64,000 bases of DNA from Candidatus Woesearchaeota archaeon (lineage in GTDB: Archaea > Nanoarchaeota > Nanoarchaeia > Woesearchaeales > JAGVZT01), in NCBI GenBank assembly GCA_017608295.1, contig JAFCGF010000001.1:62001-126000 (forward strand), read 5' to 3'. Positions 8,009 to 16,659 of this stretch are shown here, in pieces; position 1 is the first letter of the stretch, and every line of letters begins with the position of its first letter. The translations under genes and the position numbers were made by a program. The notes beneath the pieces are model-generated. The model had not been told where the DNA came from, did no database searches, and worked only from the letters and a program-made list of their open reading frames with translations.

Positions 8009-9269
8009 GTTTTTCTACAACAGAGTATCCTTTCTTGTTTTTAGACACAAAATCAGATGCAGTGTCGAATTCTTTCGGCGGCTCTGTTGACACTATCTCT
8101 GAGAAGTCTGCAGGATATTCCCATGAGTGCAGGTTTCCGTCATGGTCGAAGATACTCCACATCACCTTTTTAGCGTGCTTCGGGGGAAAGGGCATCTCTT
8201 CTTCGAGCAATTCCCCAGGGTTGAGCTTCTCGACGTTCTGGTGCTTGAAGGGGTATTTGAGGAAGTACATTAGTGCGAGGGCGTGATAGAGGCATTCAGC
8301 ATAGGTGACAGCATGCTCATCGAACGTGACGAGAAGTGTAGGTTTTCCAGTAACAAAGAGCATGTGGAAGATAGACTCATTCACGATGAAATGGTCGGTC
8401 CGGGCAATCTCAGTGTAGAAGTAATGGACTGCGCGCAGCACCCGGTCAAGCCGCTTTGAGATTTCGATTTTTTCAGGCATTTCCTGTTCATCCCGCTCAG
8501 CTACAATCTGCGAAAACTTGACTGCTTCCTTGACGAATTGATTATATGGTTTCTTGAGCTGTCTCTTCTTGCCCTCTTCACCCTTTCGGAGAAGCTTCTT
8601 CAGGAGATTGGATCTCTCCCTGAGATGATGCGCCTTATTTTCAAGCTCTTTTGGCTTCAGAATCCTGCTTTCCCATTCCTCAAGGAGAATATCCACTTTG
8701 CTCACTGCCTTCTCAAGCGCTTTTTTATCAAGGTCATGGTAAGGGTGTTGTTCATCTCCAGGTTTCGGCTTGTCCCTTTTCTTTCTCATGAAATCAAACA
8801 GTGTGTTGCTTTTCGCTTCCTCCAACATGGGCTTGAGAGTCTCGACAATGTCTTTGCTCTGCTCAATCTCTTTCTTGCGGTTGATGATGAGTGCTGCGAG
8901 ATGCTGCGCGAACCTGTCCTCGTGGCTCACGACTGAATTAAGTAGCTGCACGAAGATGTTCGTGTGCTGCTTATGAGTGGTGTTGAAATCAAACGTCCTG
9001 AAGTTCGTTTTTGACAGTGCCTCAGGAACGACCTTCACAGGGTCGAGCTCGTCGCCGACAGCGTATTTTAATTCATTAGCTATCGCTTTCGTGATGTAGG
9101 TCTCTTTCTTTCTCAGGGCAGAGAGCACATGTTTCTGTGCCTTGATAGTCCTCTTGTATTGCCCCTTATAATTCTCATGGGGAAGGAGCGCAAGGCTGAG
9201 TATCGCGTTTACATCAAAGAATACACTGTCATAATGATTGAGTGTCTGCCTGAGGACATTCCATACCAT
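8001..9269 (-). CDS. PIN-like domain protein with large helical insert (unknown)
   Basis: I do not recognise a named family. The N-terminus (YDSVFFDVNAILSLALL) and a late segment (GKPTLLVTFDEHAVTYAE) look like the first and last strands of a PIN nuclease fold, with acidic residues in the right kind of places. Between them is a long charged helical region (about 60-300) rich in Lys and Glu. The start is set at ATG 9267-9269 because a TATA-like CTTAAATAG lies near 9296-9304; a GTG eight codons upstream would precede the expected transcript. A role as RNase is inference only. Convergent with srp54, overlapping by eight bases. Confidence 0.6.
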   Translation of the reverse strand: MVWNVLRQTLNHYDSVFFDVNAILSLALLPHENYKGQYKRTIKAQKHVLSALRKKETYITKAIANELKYAVGDELDPVKVVPEALSKTNFRTFDFNTTHKQHTNIFVQLLNSVVSHEDRFAQHLAALIINRKKEIEQSKDIVETLKPMLEEAKSNTLFDFMRKKRDKPKPGDEQHPYHDLDKKALEKAVSKVDILLEEWESRILKPKELENKAHHLRERSNLLKKLLRKGEEGKKRQLKKPYNQFVKEAVKFSQIVAERDEQEMPEKIEISKRLDRVLRAVHYFYTEIARTDHFIVNESIFHMLFVTGKPTLLVTFDEHAVTYAECLYHALALMYFLKYPFKHQNVEKLNPGELLEEEMPFPPKHAKKVMWSIFDHDGNLHSWEYPADFSEIVSTEPPKEFDTASDFVSKNKKGYSVVEKLT

Positions 9270-9317
9270 TCTCTCTTTTTTCAGGGAGAGCACCTATTTA
9301 AGACTTACTTTATGACA

Positions 9318-10028
9318 TTACTCAATGGTGAAGTACAGCCTGCGATTGTTTTTGCCCTTATTGACCGCTTCCTTGAACACGATTTTCCCTATCTCCTTCA
9401 GCGAGCGCACGTGGCAGCCGCCATCTGCCTGGGCATCGAATCCTTTGATGTCGACGATACGAATATCTTTGACATCGTGCGGGAAGCCAATCGCGAGCTT
9501 GAAGAGTTTCTCATCCTTCTCAGCCTCTTCCCTATTTTTGGAGTAAATCTCGACTGGAAGATCTTTTCCGATAAGCTCATTACTTCTCTCGATGCCCAGC
9601 TTCAGCTGCTCGACATCAAAATTCGCCATGTTGAAATCAATTCTTCCTTTCTCTGGAGTGAGCTGGTTGCCAGTTATCTTGTAGCCGAACTCGTTGTGGA
9701 ACACTCCGCTCACAATGTGTGCTGCAGTATGGTAACGCATCAGGATATATCGGCGTTCCCAGTCAAGCTCACAGCGGACTTCATCCGCTTTGTTCAGCCC
9801 AACATCATCCACTTCATGGCTTATCTCGCCCTTAAACTTCCCAGTATACACGACCTTGAACTGTTTCCCATCAGACTTCCGCACCATGACGCCGGTGTCC
9901 CACTGCACACCGCCGCTGTTAGGGTAGAATCCAGTCCTGTCGAGGACAATGAACTTCTCGTTCGCAGACACAACCTTTGAATCCCATTCCTTTAGGTAAG
10001 AATCATCCATGTAAATCGCTTCAGCCAT
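9318..10028 (-). CDS. alaX: Alanyl-tRNA editing protein AlaX
   Basis: Free-standing editing domain that removes wrongly attached Ser or Gly from tRNA-Ala. The 236 residues show an N-terminal beta domain with DRTGFYPNSGGVQWDTG, the zinc-binding HTAAH near residue 100 and a late GGCHVRS where the other ligands are expected (the usual CGGTH reads DGGCH here). This size fits the medium AlaX type. Start is the second ATG of an ATGATG pair, 5 bases after GGTGAT. Confidence 0.9.
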   Translation of the reverse strand: MAEAIYMDDSYLKEWDSKVVSANEKFIVLDRTGFYPNSGGVQWDTGVMVRKSDGKQFKVVYTGKFKGEISHEVDDVGLNKADEVRCELDWERRYILMRYHTAAHIVSGVFHNEFGYKITGNQLTPEKGRIDFNMANFDVEQLKLGIERSNELIGKDLPVEIYSKNREEAEKDEKLFKLAIGFPHDVKDIRIVDIKGFDAQADGGCHVRSLKEIGKIVFKEAVNKGKNNRRLYFTIE

Positions 10029-10123
10029 CATATATCACCACCGCAGCAGAATAGCATGCGCTATAAATGGATTGCGGAAAGGTTTATATTCTGCCAAGGC
10101 TGTGCATTTGGCGGTGGAAATAT

Positions 10124-10420
10124 ATGGAAGAATTATCAAAAGCCGAGAAGATGGTGCTCCTGAGGATATCTGAGGAATTGGCAGCAGAAGGCCAGCAGAC
10201 ATTTGTCGAGCTTGAGACTCTTGACCGCAAGGAGATTTCTGAGGCCTTTGAGAAGCTGGAGAAGGAGGAGATGATTCGCCTCGTAGAGATTACTGAAGGG
10301 ATACGCGTCTGGAAGACCACACACAAAGGGGAGGACTACATCCAGCAGCATAAGGCGGAGCTTGAATCCCTAATAAAAAAATTCTCCCCAGGACTTGGTG
10401 TAGACTGGGCTCCCCCCTAG
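10124..10420 (+). CDS. Small winged-helix protein
   Basis: A 98-residue protein with the pattern of a winged helix-turn-helix: LSKAEKMVLLRISEEL, a recognition-helix-like EISEAFEKLEKEEMIRLVE and a wing (EGIRVWKTTHKGEDYI). It may bind DNA or be a small regulator or phosphorylation-independent adaptor; no target is visible. ATG 10124 has GGTGG 4 bases before it and TATA-like TTTATATT near 10082-10089. It is convergent with the permease fusion gene and overlaps its stop by four bases. Confidence 0.7.
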   Translation: MEELSKAEKMVLLRISEELAAEGQQTFVELETLDRKEISEAFEKLEKEEMIRLVEITEGIRVWKTTHKGEDYIQQHKAELESLIKKFSPGLGVDWAPP

Positions 10421-12384
10421 ACCACAGGCACATCTTCATTGAGCTTCAGGCCGTAAAGGAACACATAATTCCAGAGAAGGCTCTTCTTCCTCACGACACG
10501 CACGCTGAATCCTGCTAAGCGGAACATCCGCTCAATCTCTTTGTTATTGGAGAGCCATTCGGGATTTGGCAGAACCTTGAAATAATCGACATATTCGACA
10601 AAACAGATTTTTCCACCCTCTGGAAGGAGTCCGCACATCTCTTTCAAAATCCGCTCCACATCCTGAATGTAGGCAAGCATCCCGAATGAGACAATGGCGT
10701 CCGCGTATGTAACATGTGGATGCACCCGTTCAGTGTGCCTATCATCATGCAGCACATGCACCCTTCCATGAATTAATGCGTGGCTGCGCCACATCTCCCG
10801 CTCAATCCTTCGCTTTGCGATTTTGAGGTTCTCTACAGAGAGGTCAGTGGCATATACAGCCCCTGCAGGGCCTACCTCCTCTGCTAGGCGCAGCGTCAAG
10901 GTACCTATACCGCAGCCAAACTCAAGGACGAATTTTCCTTTCAAGTCACCGAGCCAGGAGAATATTTCCCTCTGTATTTTTTTTGGGAAGAATAGCCGTT
11001 CAGTGAACAGCCCGAGATGTGCAGTCAGATCTCGGGCATTAGTGATTGCCTCAGGATCATAGTAGAGCTCGATTAGGAAATAGAGCGGCAAGCCAAGTAG
11101 CACAATCGAGCCGCCGAGAGTAAGCAGCGACAATGCCAGGGGCTCAATCATCAGCCACACAACAATGAGCCCGACAAAGATAATCGCCATAAAATATGGG
11201 CCGATGGTGCCGAAAGGTGCCTTGAAGGCCCGTTTCACATTGGGCAGGCGTTTCCGTAGTATGGGAAGCGTGAGCAGCGTTGCCGTATAGAGTAACAGCG
11301 CGAGAGGTACGAAGAGGCTGAGCAGCCGTTCATAATGCCCTATGGTCAGTGCGATGATGGCAAACGCAGCAAAAATCTGGAAAATAATGGCCTTATGCGG
11401 AGTCTTGAATTTAGGATGTATCGCAGATAACTGGGTAAGGAATAGCTTGTCTCTTGCCATCGCCAGCACGAGGCGCGGGGTACTGATGACACCACCTGAT
11501 GCAGAACCAACGAGTGTGAGGAATATACCAATTCTAAGAGGCAGGTCAAGGAATGCGGGGAAAATTTTTGAGATTACTAAAGCAAGCGGCGCCCCGCTAT
11601 CAGCAAGCTGTGCCCAGTTTACCACTCCAAATGCGACGACATGAACTGCCATCGAACAGATACCAACAGCAAGTGTCCCGAGAAGCAGCGCACGGGGAAT
11701 GTTCTTCTCCGGATCCTGAGTCTCTTCTGCCATATAGGTCACGGATTCCCAGCCGTCAAAGGCCTCTATGAGTAGGAACGTCGCGACCAGCACTGGAAGA
11801 ATACCTCCAGGCAGAAACGGAGAATACTGGCCCGGCTCGAAATGCCGGATGCCAAAAACTACAATAGCACCCACGATGACGAAGGTGAGCAGGACTAGCG
11901 CCATGACAACCTTGCCGCTCTCTTCAACTCCAAAGAGGGCAATCAGATGGAGCAGAAGTATAACTAGAGCACTCAGGCCGATTCTGAGCAGCCCGAACTG
12001 TTCTCCAGGCAGCAGGTATTCCACACCCGCCACGACCACGACGGTGTTGCTGAAATTACCTGCAATCCATCCCACCCATCCAACAAAGAAACTGGGGAAT
12101 CTCCCGTATGCCTGCTTGCAGAATTCATAAATCCCTCCTGCCTTAGGGAACATCGCGCTCAGCTCACTAAAGCAGGCCGCGATGTAGAGTGTCATCACAA
12201 GTAATATAGGCCAGGCGATAATCGATGCAGGCCCGCCAAATCTCGCGCCGGTTGCCGCACCAAAGTACATCCCCGTGCCCATGATTGAGCCGAAGGAGAG
12301 GGCAAGAATGAGGAACTTACCGAGGCCGCGCTTGAGCTCACCCTGCTCAACTATTTCATCGTCCTCGAATCCATACTCATCCAT
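10417..12384 (-). CDS. APC-family amino acid permease fused to SAM-dependent methyltransferase
   Basis: One uninterrupted 655-residue frame. Residues 20-430 look like a 12-helix APC transporter: the first helix has the family signature GSIMGTGMYFGAATG, later EAFDGWESVTYMAEET and GSASGGVISTPRLVLAMARD. Residues about 460-655 are a class I methyltransferase: motif I VLEFGCGIGTLTLR near 485, acidic ATDLSVENL at the end of strand 2, and IVSFGMLAYIQDVERIL. The methyltransferase would lie on the cytoplasmic side after the last helix. I know of no standard family with this join. Substrate of neither half can be told. It diverges from the Dph2-like gene. Confidence 0.8.
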   Translation of the reverse strand: MDEYGFEDDEIVEQGELKRGLGKFLILALSFGSIMGTGMYFGAATGARFGGPASIIAWPILLVMTLYIAACFSELSAMFPKAGGIYEFCKQAYGRFPSFFVGWVGWIAGNFSNTVVVVAGVEYLLPGEQFGLLRIGLSALVILLLHLIALFGVEESGKVVMALVLLTFVIVGAIVVFGIRHFEPGQYSPFLPGGILPVLVATFLLIEAFDGWESVTYMAEETQDPEKNIPRALLLGTLAVGICSMAVHVVAFGVVNWAQLADSGAPLALVISKIFPAFLDLPLRIGIFLTLVGSASGGVISTPRLVLAMARDKLFLTQLSAIHPKFKTPHKAIIFQIFAAFAIIALTIGHYERLLSLFVPLALLLYTATLLTLPILRKRLPNVKRAFKAPFGTIGPYFMAIIFVGLIVVWLMIEPLALSLLTLGGSIVLLGLPLYFLIELYYDPEAITNARDLTAHLGLFTERLFFPKKIQREIFSWLGDLKGKFVLEFGCGIGTLTLRLAEEVGPAGAVYATDLSVENLKIAKRRIEREMWRSHALIHGRVHVLHDDRHTERVHPHVTYADAIVSFGMLAYIQDVERILKEMCGLLPEGGKICFVEYVDYFKVLPNPEWLSNNKEIERMFRLAGFSVRVVRKKSLLWNYVFLYGLKLNEDVPVV

Positions 12385-12464
12385 TGGGAAGACGCAGGAT
12401 TAAGGATATAAAAACTCTTCTGTCGCGCAAAGACATAAAAATAGCGTCCACCCCCTTTTCAAGC

Positions 12465-13136
12465 ATGCGTACACTCTTCATCCCGGCGCGAAGCACTATT
12501 GAGATTGAGATAGATGATACTGTGCTGCAGAGACTTCCTCAGGTAGTGGCAGTCGTCTCAACAGTGCAGTACCTCCATGTGCTTGAGGGGCTTAAGAAGC
12601 GACTTCTTAAACTAGGTAAGAAGGTGATATCTCTCAGATGCACTCACTGTCCTGAAGACGGGCAGGTGCTCGGCTGCACTTCATTCAAGGAAGATGAGAT
12701 TGCTGAGGTGGAAGCGATACTCTATGTGGGAACTGGGAAGTTCCATCCCAAGGCGCTTGGATTGCGCTCAGGAAAAATAGTGCACACATACAATCCCATT
12801 TCCAAGGCACATGATGTGCTTAGGGAGGAGGACATCACACATCTCCGCAGGAAAGAGAAGGCAGCATTAGTCATGTTTCACTCAGCGAAAAAGATTGGAG
12901 TGCTGTTCACTACAAAGCCCGGCCAGAGCAGAGTGCAATTCTCCATCGAAAGGGTTGGTGAGCTTGAGCAGGCATATCCTGATAAGGAGTTTTTTGTCCT
13001 AGTGGACAATACATTTACCCCACAGGCACTAGAGGACTTCACATTTATCAACTGTTTCGTGAACACTGCGTGCCCTAATGTTACCTTTGATGAGGGCTTC
13101 CCTAAATCCGTAGTAAACATCGAGAATATCCTCTAA
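12465..13136 (+). CDS. Dph2-like diphthamide enzyme lacking the first domain
   Basis: Resembles archaeal Dph2, the Fe-S enzyme that transfers aminocarboxypropyl from SAM to His of elongation factor 2. Matching pieces are VVAVVSTVQYLHVLEGLKK, GQVLGC (Cys 71), YVGTGKFHPKALGL, TTKPGQSR and VNTACPNV (Cys 203). Family members have about 320-340 residues and three cluster Cys in three domains; this one has 223 and begins at what would be domain 2, so the domain 1 Cys is missing. Extra CTHC lies before GQVLGC. ATG 12465 is about 25 bases after a TATA-like CATAAAAATA; an upstream ATG (12384) would add 27 residues that do not match domain 1. Confidence 0.75.
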   Translation: MRTLFIPARSTIEIEIDDTVLQRLPQVVAVVSTVQYLHVLEGLKKRLLKLGKKVISLRCTHCPEDGQVLGCTSFKEDEIAEVEAILYVGTGKFHPKALGLRSGKIVHTYNPISKAHDVLREEDITHLRRKEKAALVMFHSAKKIGVLFTTKPGQSRVQFSIERVGELEQAYPDKEFFVLVDNTFTPQALEDFTFINCFVNTACPNVTFDEGFPKSVVNIENIL

Positions 13137-13239
13137 TCGCATTTTTTCCAGAATCTATTTAAAGGAGAAGTTCTCGGAAGTATTTGGTAGAGAGCGGAAG
13201 CTCCATCCCAGCTGTTGAGTTAAAGGAGAAGAGGCGGGC

Positions 13240-16200
13240 ATGGCTGCAAAAAAGAAGAAAAAAACTGCAGTGAAAAAGAAGAAAGAGAGTTCTCCAGAAT
13301 CCAAAAAGAAGGATGACGTCGTTGTCCGTCCTGAGGGTGAGGATACGCTTTCTCTTGGAGATGATTCTATTATTACATTACAGGAATTAAGCCAACCCTT
13401 GAGCAAGAAGGAGACCCTCGCCAACATCCCTTCAAAGAAGAAGAAAAAGCAGGGAAAACATCCTGATGAATTGCCTAAAACTGTTGAGTTCCCAAAGAAA
13501 AGTAAGCCACTAGATGGCCCCTTGCAGAAGGATATCCCTGCGGAAGGCCCTCCAAGTGAGCATCCAATCAAAGAGGAACCCCTACCTGAGCCGGTAAAAC
13601 CTGAACCCGTAAAAGCTGAGCCGGTGAAGAAGGCAGCGAAGAAGCCCAGTCCTGAAACGAAGAAAGCTACGGCAAAGAAGAAGAAAAAGACAAAAGAAAA
13701 GAAGATCCCTAAGAAGAAGCCCAAGCCAAAACCAAAGAAATCCAGGTCCAAGCGTAAGAAGCCTTCATTGAGCAAGAAGCAGCTCGACGTACTCCTAACG
13801 GCGCCGGTTCATGCTGGGCTTAAGAAGAAACCCACATTGAAGCGAAAACCACTCCCTCCTCCGCCCGCGCCTCCGAGGCCGCCGAAGCCCAGGTCAAAGC
13901 CAGTCACTCCTACTCCATCTCTTGAATTACCTCCAAAATTTCCAGAACTAAAGCCTGGAGAAGAATTGCCCACTCTGCCTGAAGGAGAGGCAGCAGTGGA
14001 AGACATGAAACGGGCAGTCCTGGGCGAACCTGCTAAAGATAAAGTCACTCCTATCAAGCCTGAAGTTCCTGCTCCTGAAGGTATACCTCCCCCTCTTCCA
14101 GAAAAAGTGGCTTTACCCCCTGAAATCCCTCAGCCCAAAGAAGATATTGTTGGGAAGCTTATAGACGAGGCACGGGAACCTGAGAAAGCTGAAAAGGAGG
14201 GATTATTTGGCTTCCTGAAGCGGGATAAGACGCCCTCGGACTTTCCCCCAGGCGGGGAAATTGATGAGATGCCTCTTCCTCCAGAGATTCCTCTTGAGGA
14301 ATTCCACGAGCAAGTGACAATCCAGAGTGCAGAAGATGTAAAAGCGCAGCTCACAGAGATGCCTGAACAGGAGGCACACTTGACCCCCACAGGAGACATA
14401 ACCCTACAAGTATCTTCGGAAGAAGCCCTGATAATCAAGGATGAAACTAAACTCCCGGAAGTCCCTGAGCCTGAGGAGCTTCCGATCCCTCCACTTCCGC
14501 CTGAAGCAGAAATGCCAGAGCTTCCACCCCTGGCTATCGAGGAGAAACCCAAGAAACTCAAAAAGGGCAAGAAGAAGATTGAAGACATTGTTGAAGAGGA
14601 GAAGCCAGAAAAGAAGGCTCTGCTTGGTTTTTTGAGGAGAGAAAATGTAAAGAAAATTTCTGCTCCAGAACCTTCCCTTAAGCCCCTTGAGCTCTCTCCT
14701 GTTGAAGAGGAATTGCTTGATGAGGAAGAACTGCCCTTGCCGCCGGAAAGGGTTCCTGAAGATATAGCTCCTCTTCCTCCACCACCTCCAGATGGGATTA
14801 TGCTCCCTCAGAAATTCACATTGGATGAACTCAAGAAAGGAGTGACACTCAAGAGCGAAGGCGAGATTGAAGTCCCGCTCAAAGAGATGGCTGAACTGAA
14901 AGTGGCCATCAAACCCAAAAAAGGAATTCGAGTTGCACCTGATGATGCGCTTATCATAGCTGAAGAAGAGGCGCCCGAGGAGAAGAGGATTCCTCTGCCG
15001 CCAATTCCACTCGTTGAGGAAGTCACACCTCCTCAGGAGGAAGTTACTCTTCCGCCGCCGCTCCCACCTGAAATTGAGCTTGAGAAAGAACAGCCAGAGG
15101 AAAAGGTGAAGAAGGGAAAAAAAAGGAAGCGCAAGGAAGAGAAGCCAGAGCTTCCACCTATTCCTTCTGTTCCTGAAGAAGAGCCTACGCCCGCACCTGT
15201 TTTGGACATAGTTCCACCAGGGGTGCCATTTGAGGCTCGGCCAGACCAGCTTTTGGAAATAGAGGCATTGTGGGAGGAGGCTGAGCACCTATGGGAAGAG
15301 CTCCAAAGAGTACCTAAGCAGGATGAGAAAAGGAAAAAGCAGCTTAAGAAAGGCATAGCCACTATCCCTCTTCCTCCTGACGCTCTCATTAAGCCAGAGC
15401 GTAAATCCATGATGGACATCCCCGAGGACGAGGACACAGATATCATCGCGATAGGTGGGGCAGAACTTGCCAAAGAAAGTGCTAAGAGATTCACACCACC
15501 TCCCCCTGAAAAACTAGAGCTTCCCAAACCACCTGCCCCAGAGGAAATTTCATCTGTGAAAAAAGCAGTTGTTGAGGAGGTCCAGCCACCCCCTGAGAAG
15601 AGTGTACCTGAACTTGAGCCCCTTGAACCTGAGCTACCACAGGACGAAATCCCCCCTATCCTGCCCGAACCTGAAGTGGTTCCTGAACCTGTCATCGAGC
15701 CCGAGCCAGAACCTGAGGTGCCGGATGATGGCCTTGAGTTGCCAGCTCCACCAGTACATGAGGGGACGATTCCTCCAGCCCTCCTTGAAGTTCCTGATAT
15801 CACACCGACAAAAGGGAGCACTGAAACGAAGGCAGTACTCAAGCAAGAGGGCACACTCAAGAAACTCGAAGATGCACAGCTCAAGGAAGAGAGACCTCAA
15901 GATACGCTTTCAGAGATTCCAGATTTTAGCGATGACGAGTCAGAATATAAGGAGAAATTTCCAATTTCCCTTGACGGAAGCGAGCCCTCTGATGAAGATT
16001 TGAAGGGTGAGCGCTTGGATATGCTGGCTGACCAGTTCAAGGAGCTCCACGGCAAGATTGAGAATGTGTCATCAAAGCTTTCCGCTCTTGATGTTAAGAA
16101 GGAGAAGCCAAAAGCCAAGAAGAAGGTCAAGCCAAAAAAAGTAAAGGCAAAGAAAAAAGTTCCAGTAAAGACGCTGAAGAAGAAAAAGAAGGAAGGCCCC

Positions 16201-16659
16201 ACTCTGGCAGAAGAGGCTGCTCTCCTTGAGGCAGAACTGGAGAAGCACAGGCTTGAGAAACAGAAGGTTATCGCAGAGAAACGTACCCATGAGGCAAGAC
16301 GCCGCCAAGAGCTTCTTGAACAGCAGGAGACGAAGTTGCACAAGCTCGAAGCAGTCCGAGAAAAGAAACGATTGAAGGAAGAGGCAATCCAGGAGAAGAA
16401 GCGCCATGAGGAAGAGGCGCGGCGGCAAGAATTCCTCGCCGAACAAGCGAGGATAAAGCGCGAAAAAAAGGTGCGTAGGGAGATTATGGAACTTGCCGGC
16501 CAGATGAGGACTTTCCTTAGTCATCAGCAGATTGAGGCTGCAGAAGAGGTCTTTGATAGAATCAAGCAGCACAGGCAGGAACTTAGCACAACAGACCTAG
16601 GAACTCTGGGCTATGAGATTATCTCACTAGAGGCAGACTTGAAGCTCGCACGCCTTTAA
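13240..16659 (+). CDS. 1139-residue Pro/Glu/Lys-rich protein with internal duplication (unknown)
   Basis: Begins with Lys runs, followed by several hundred residues of Pro-Glu-Lys low-complexity sequence. Within it are two related units: LFGFLKRD and LLGFLRRE, each followed by a globular-looking stretch ending SSEEALIIKDE (near 359-405) and PDDALIIAEE (near 535-580). Residues about 1010-1085 form a charged coiled coil (AEKRTHEARRRQELLEQQE) and the last 55 residues (MRTFLSHQQIEAAEEVFDRI) look like a compact helical domain. No signal peptide or membrane helix. RBS-like GGAGAAGAGG precedes ATG. Function unknown; a scaffold is a guess. Its stop abuts the convergent rtcA. Confidence 0.75.
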   Translation: MAAKKKKKTAVKKKKESSPESKKKDDVVVRPEGEDTLSLGDDSIITLQELSQPLSKKETLANIPSKKKKKQGKHPDELPKTVEFPKKSKPLDGPLQKDIPAEGPPSEHPIKEEPLPEPVKPEPVKAEPVKKAAKKPSPETKKATAKKKKKTKEKKIPKKKPKPKPKKSRSKRKKPSLSKKQLDVLLTAPVHAGLKKKPTLKRKPLPPPPAPPRPPKPRSKPVTPTPSLELPPKFPELKPGEELPTLPEGEAAVEDMKRAVLGEPAKDKVTPIKPEVPAPEGIPPPLPEKVALPPEIPQPKEDIVGKLIDEAREPEKAEKEGLFGFLKRDKTPSDFPPGGEIDEMPLPPEIPLEEFHEQVTIQSAEDVKAQLTEMPEQEAHLTPTGDITLQVSSEEALIIKDETKLPEVPEPEELPIPPLPPEAEMPELPPLAIEEKPKKLKKGKKKIEDIVEEEKPEKKALLGFLRRENVKKISAPEPSLKPLELSPVEEELLDEEELPLPPERVPEDIAPLPPPPPDGIMLPQKFTLDELKKGVTLKSEGEIEVPLKEMAELKVAIKPKKGIRVAPDDALIIAEEEAPEEKRIPLPPIPLVEEVTPPQEEVTLPPPLPPEIELEKEQPEEKVKKGKKRKRKEEKPELPPIPSVPEEEPTPAPVLDIVPPGVPFEARPDQLLEIEALWEEAEHLWEELQRVPKQDEKRKKQLKKGIATIPLPPDALIKPERKSMMDIPEDEDTDIIAIGGAELAKESAKRFTPPPPEKLELPKPPAPEEISSVKKAVVEEVQPPPEKSVPELEPLEPELPQDEIPPILPEPEVVPEPVIEPEPEPEVPDDGLELPAPPVHEGTIPPALLEVPDITPTKGSTETKAVLKQEGTLKKLEDAQLKEERPQDTLSEIPDFSDDESEYKEKFPISLDGSEPSDEDLKGERLDMLADQFKELHGKIENVSSKLSALDVKKEKPKAKKKVKPKKVKAKKKVPVKTLKKKKKEGPTLAEEAALLEAELEKHRLEKQKVIAEKRTHEARRRQELLEQQETKLHKLEAVREKKRLKEEAIQEKKRHEEEARRQEFLAEQARIKREKKVRREIMELAGQMRTFLSHQQIEAAEEVFDRIKQHRQELSTTDLGTLGYEIISLEADLKLARL

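Noticed and set aside
13155..13775. 206-residue minus-strand ORF rich in Phe and Gly
   Set aside because: Mirror of the Lys/Pro-rich coding strand of the 1139-residue gene; composition explains its openness.
15033..15884. 283-residue Ser/Gly-rich minus-strand ORF
   Set aside because: Antisense of the Pro/Glu-rich part of the same gene, with no ribosome-binding site or homology.
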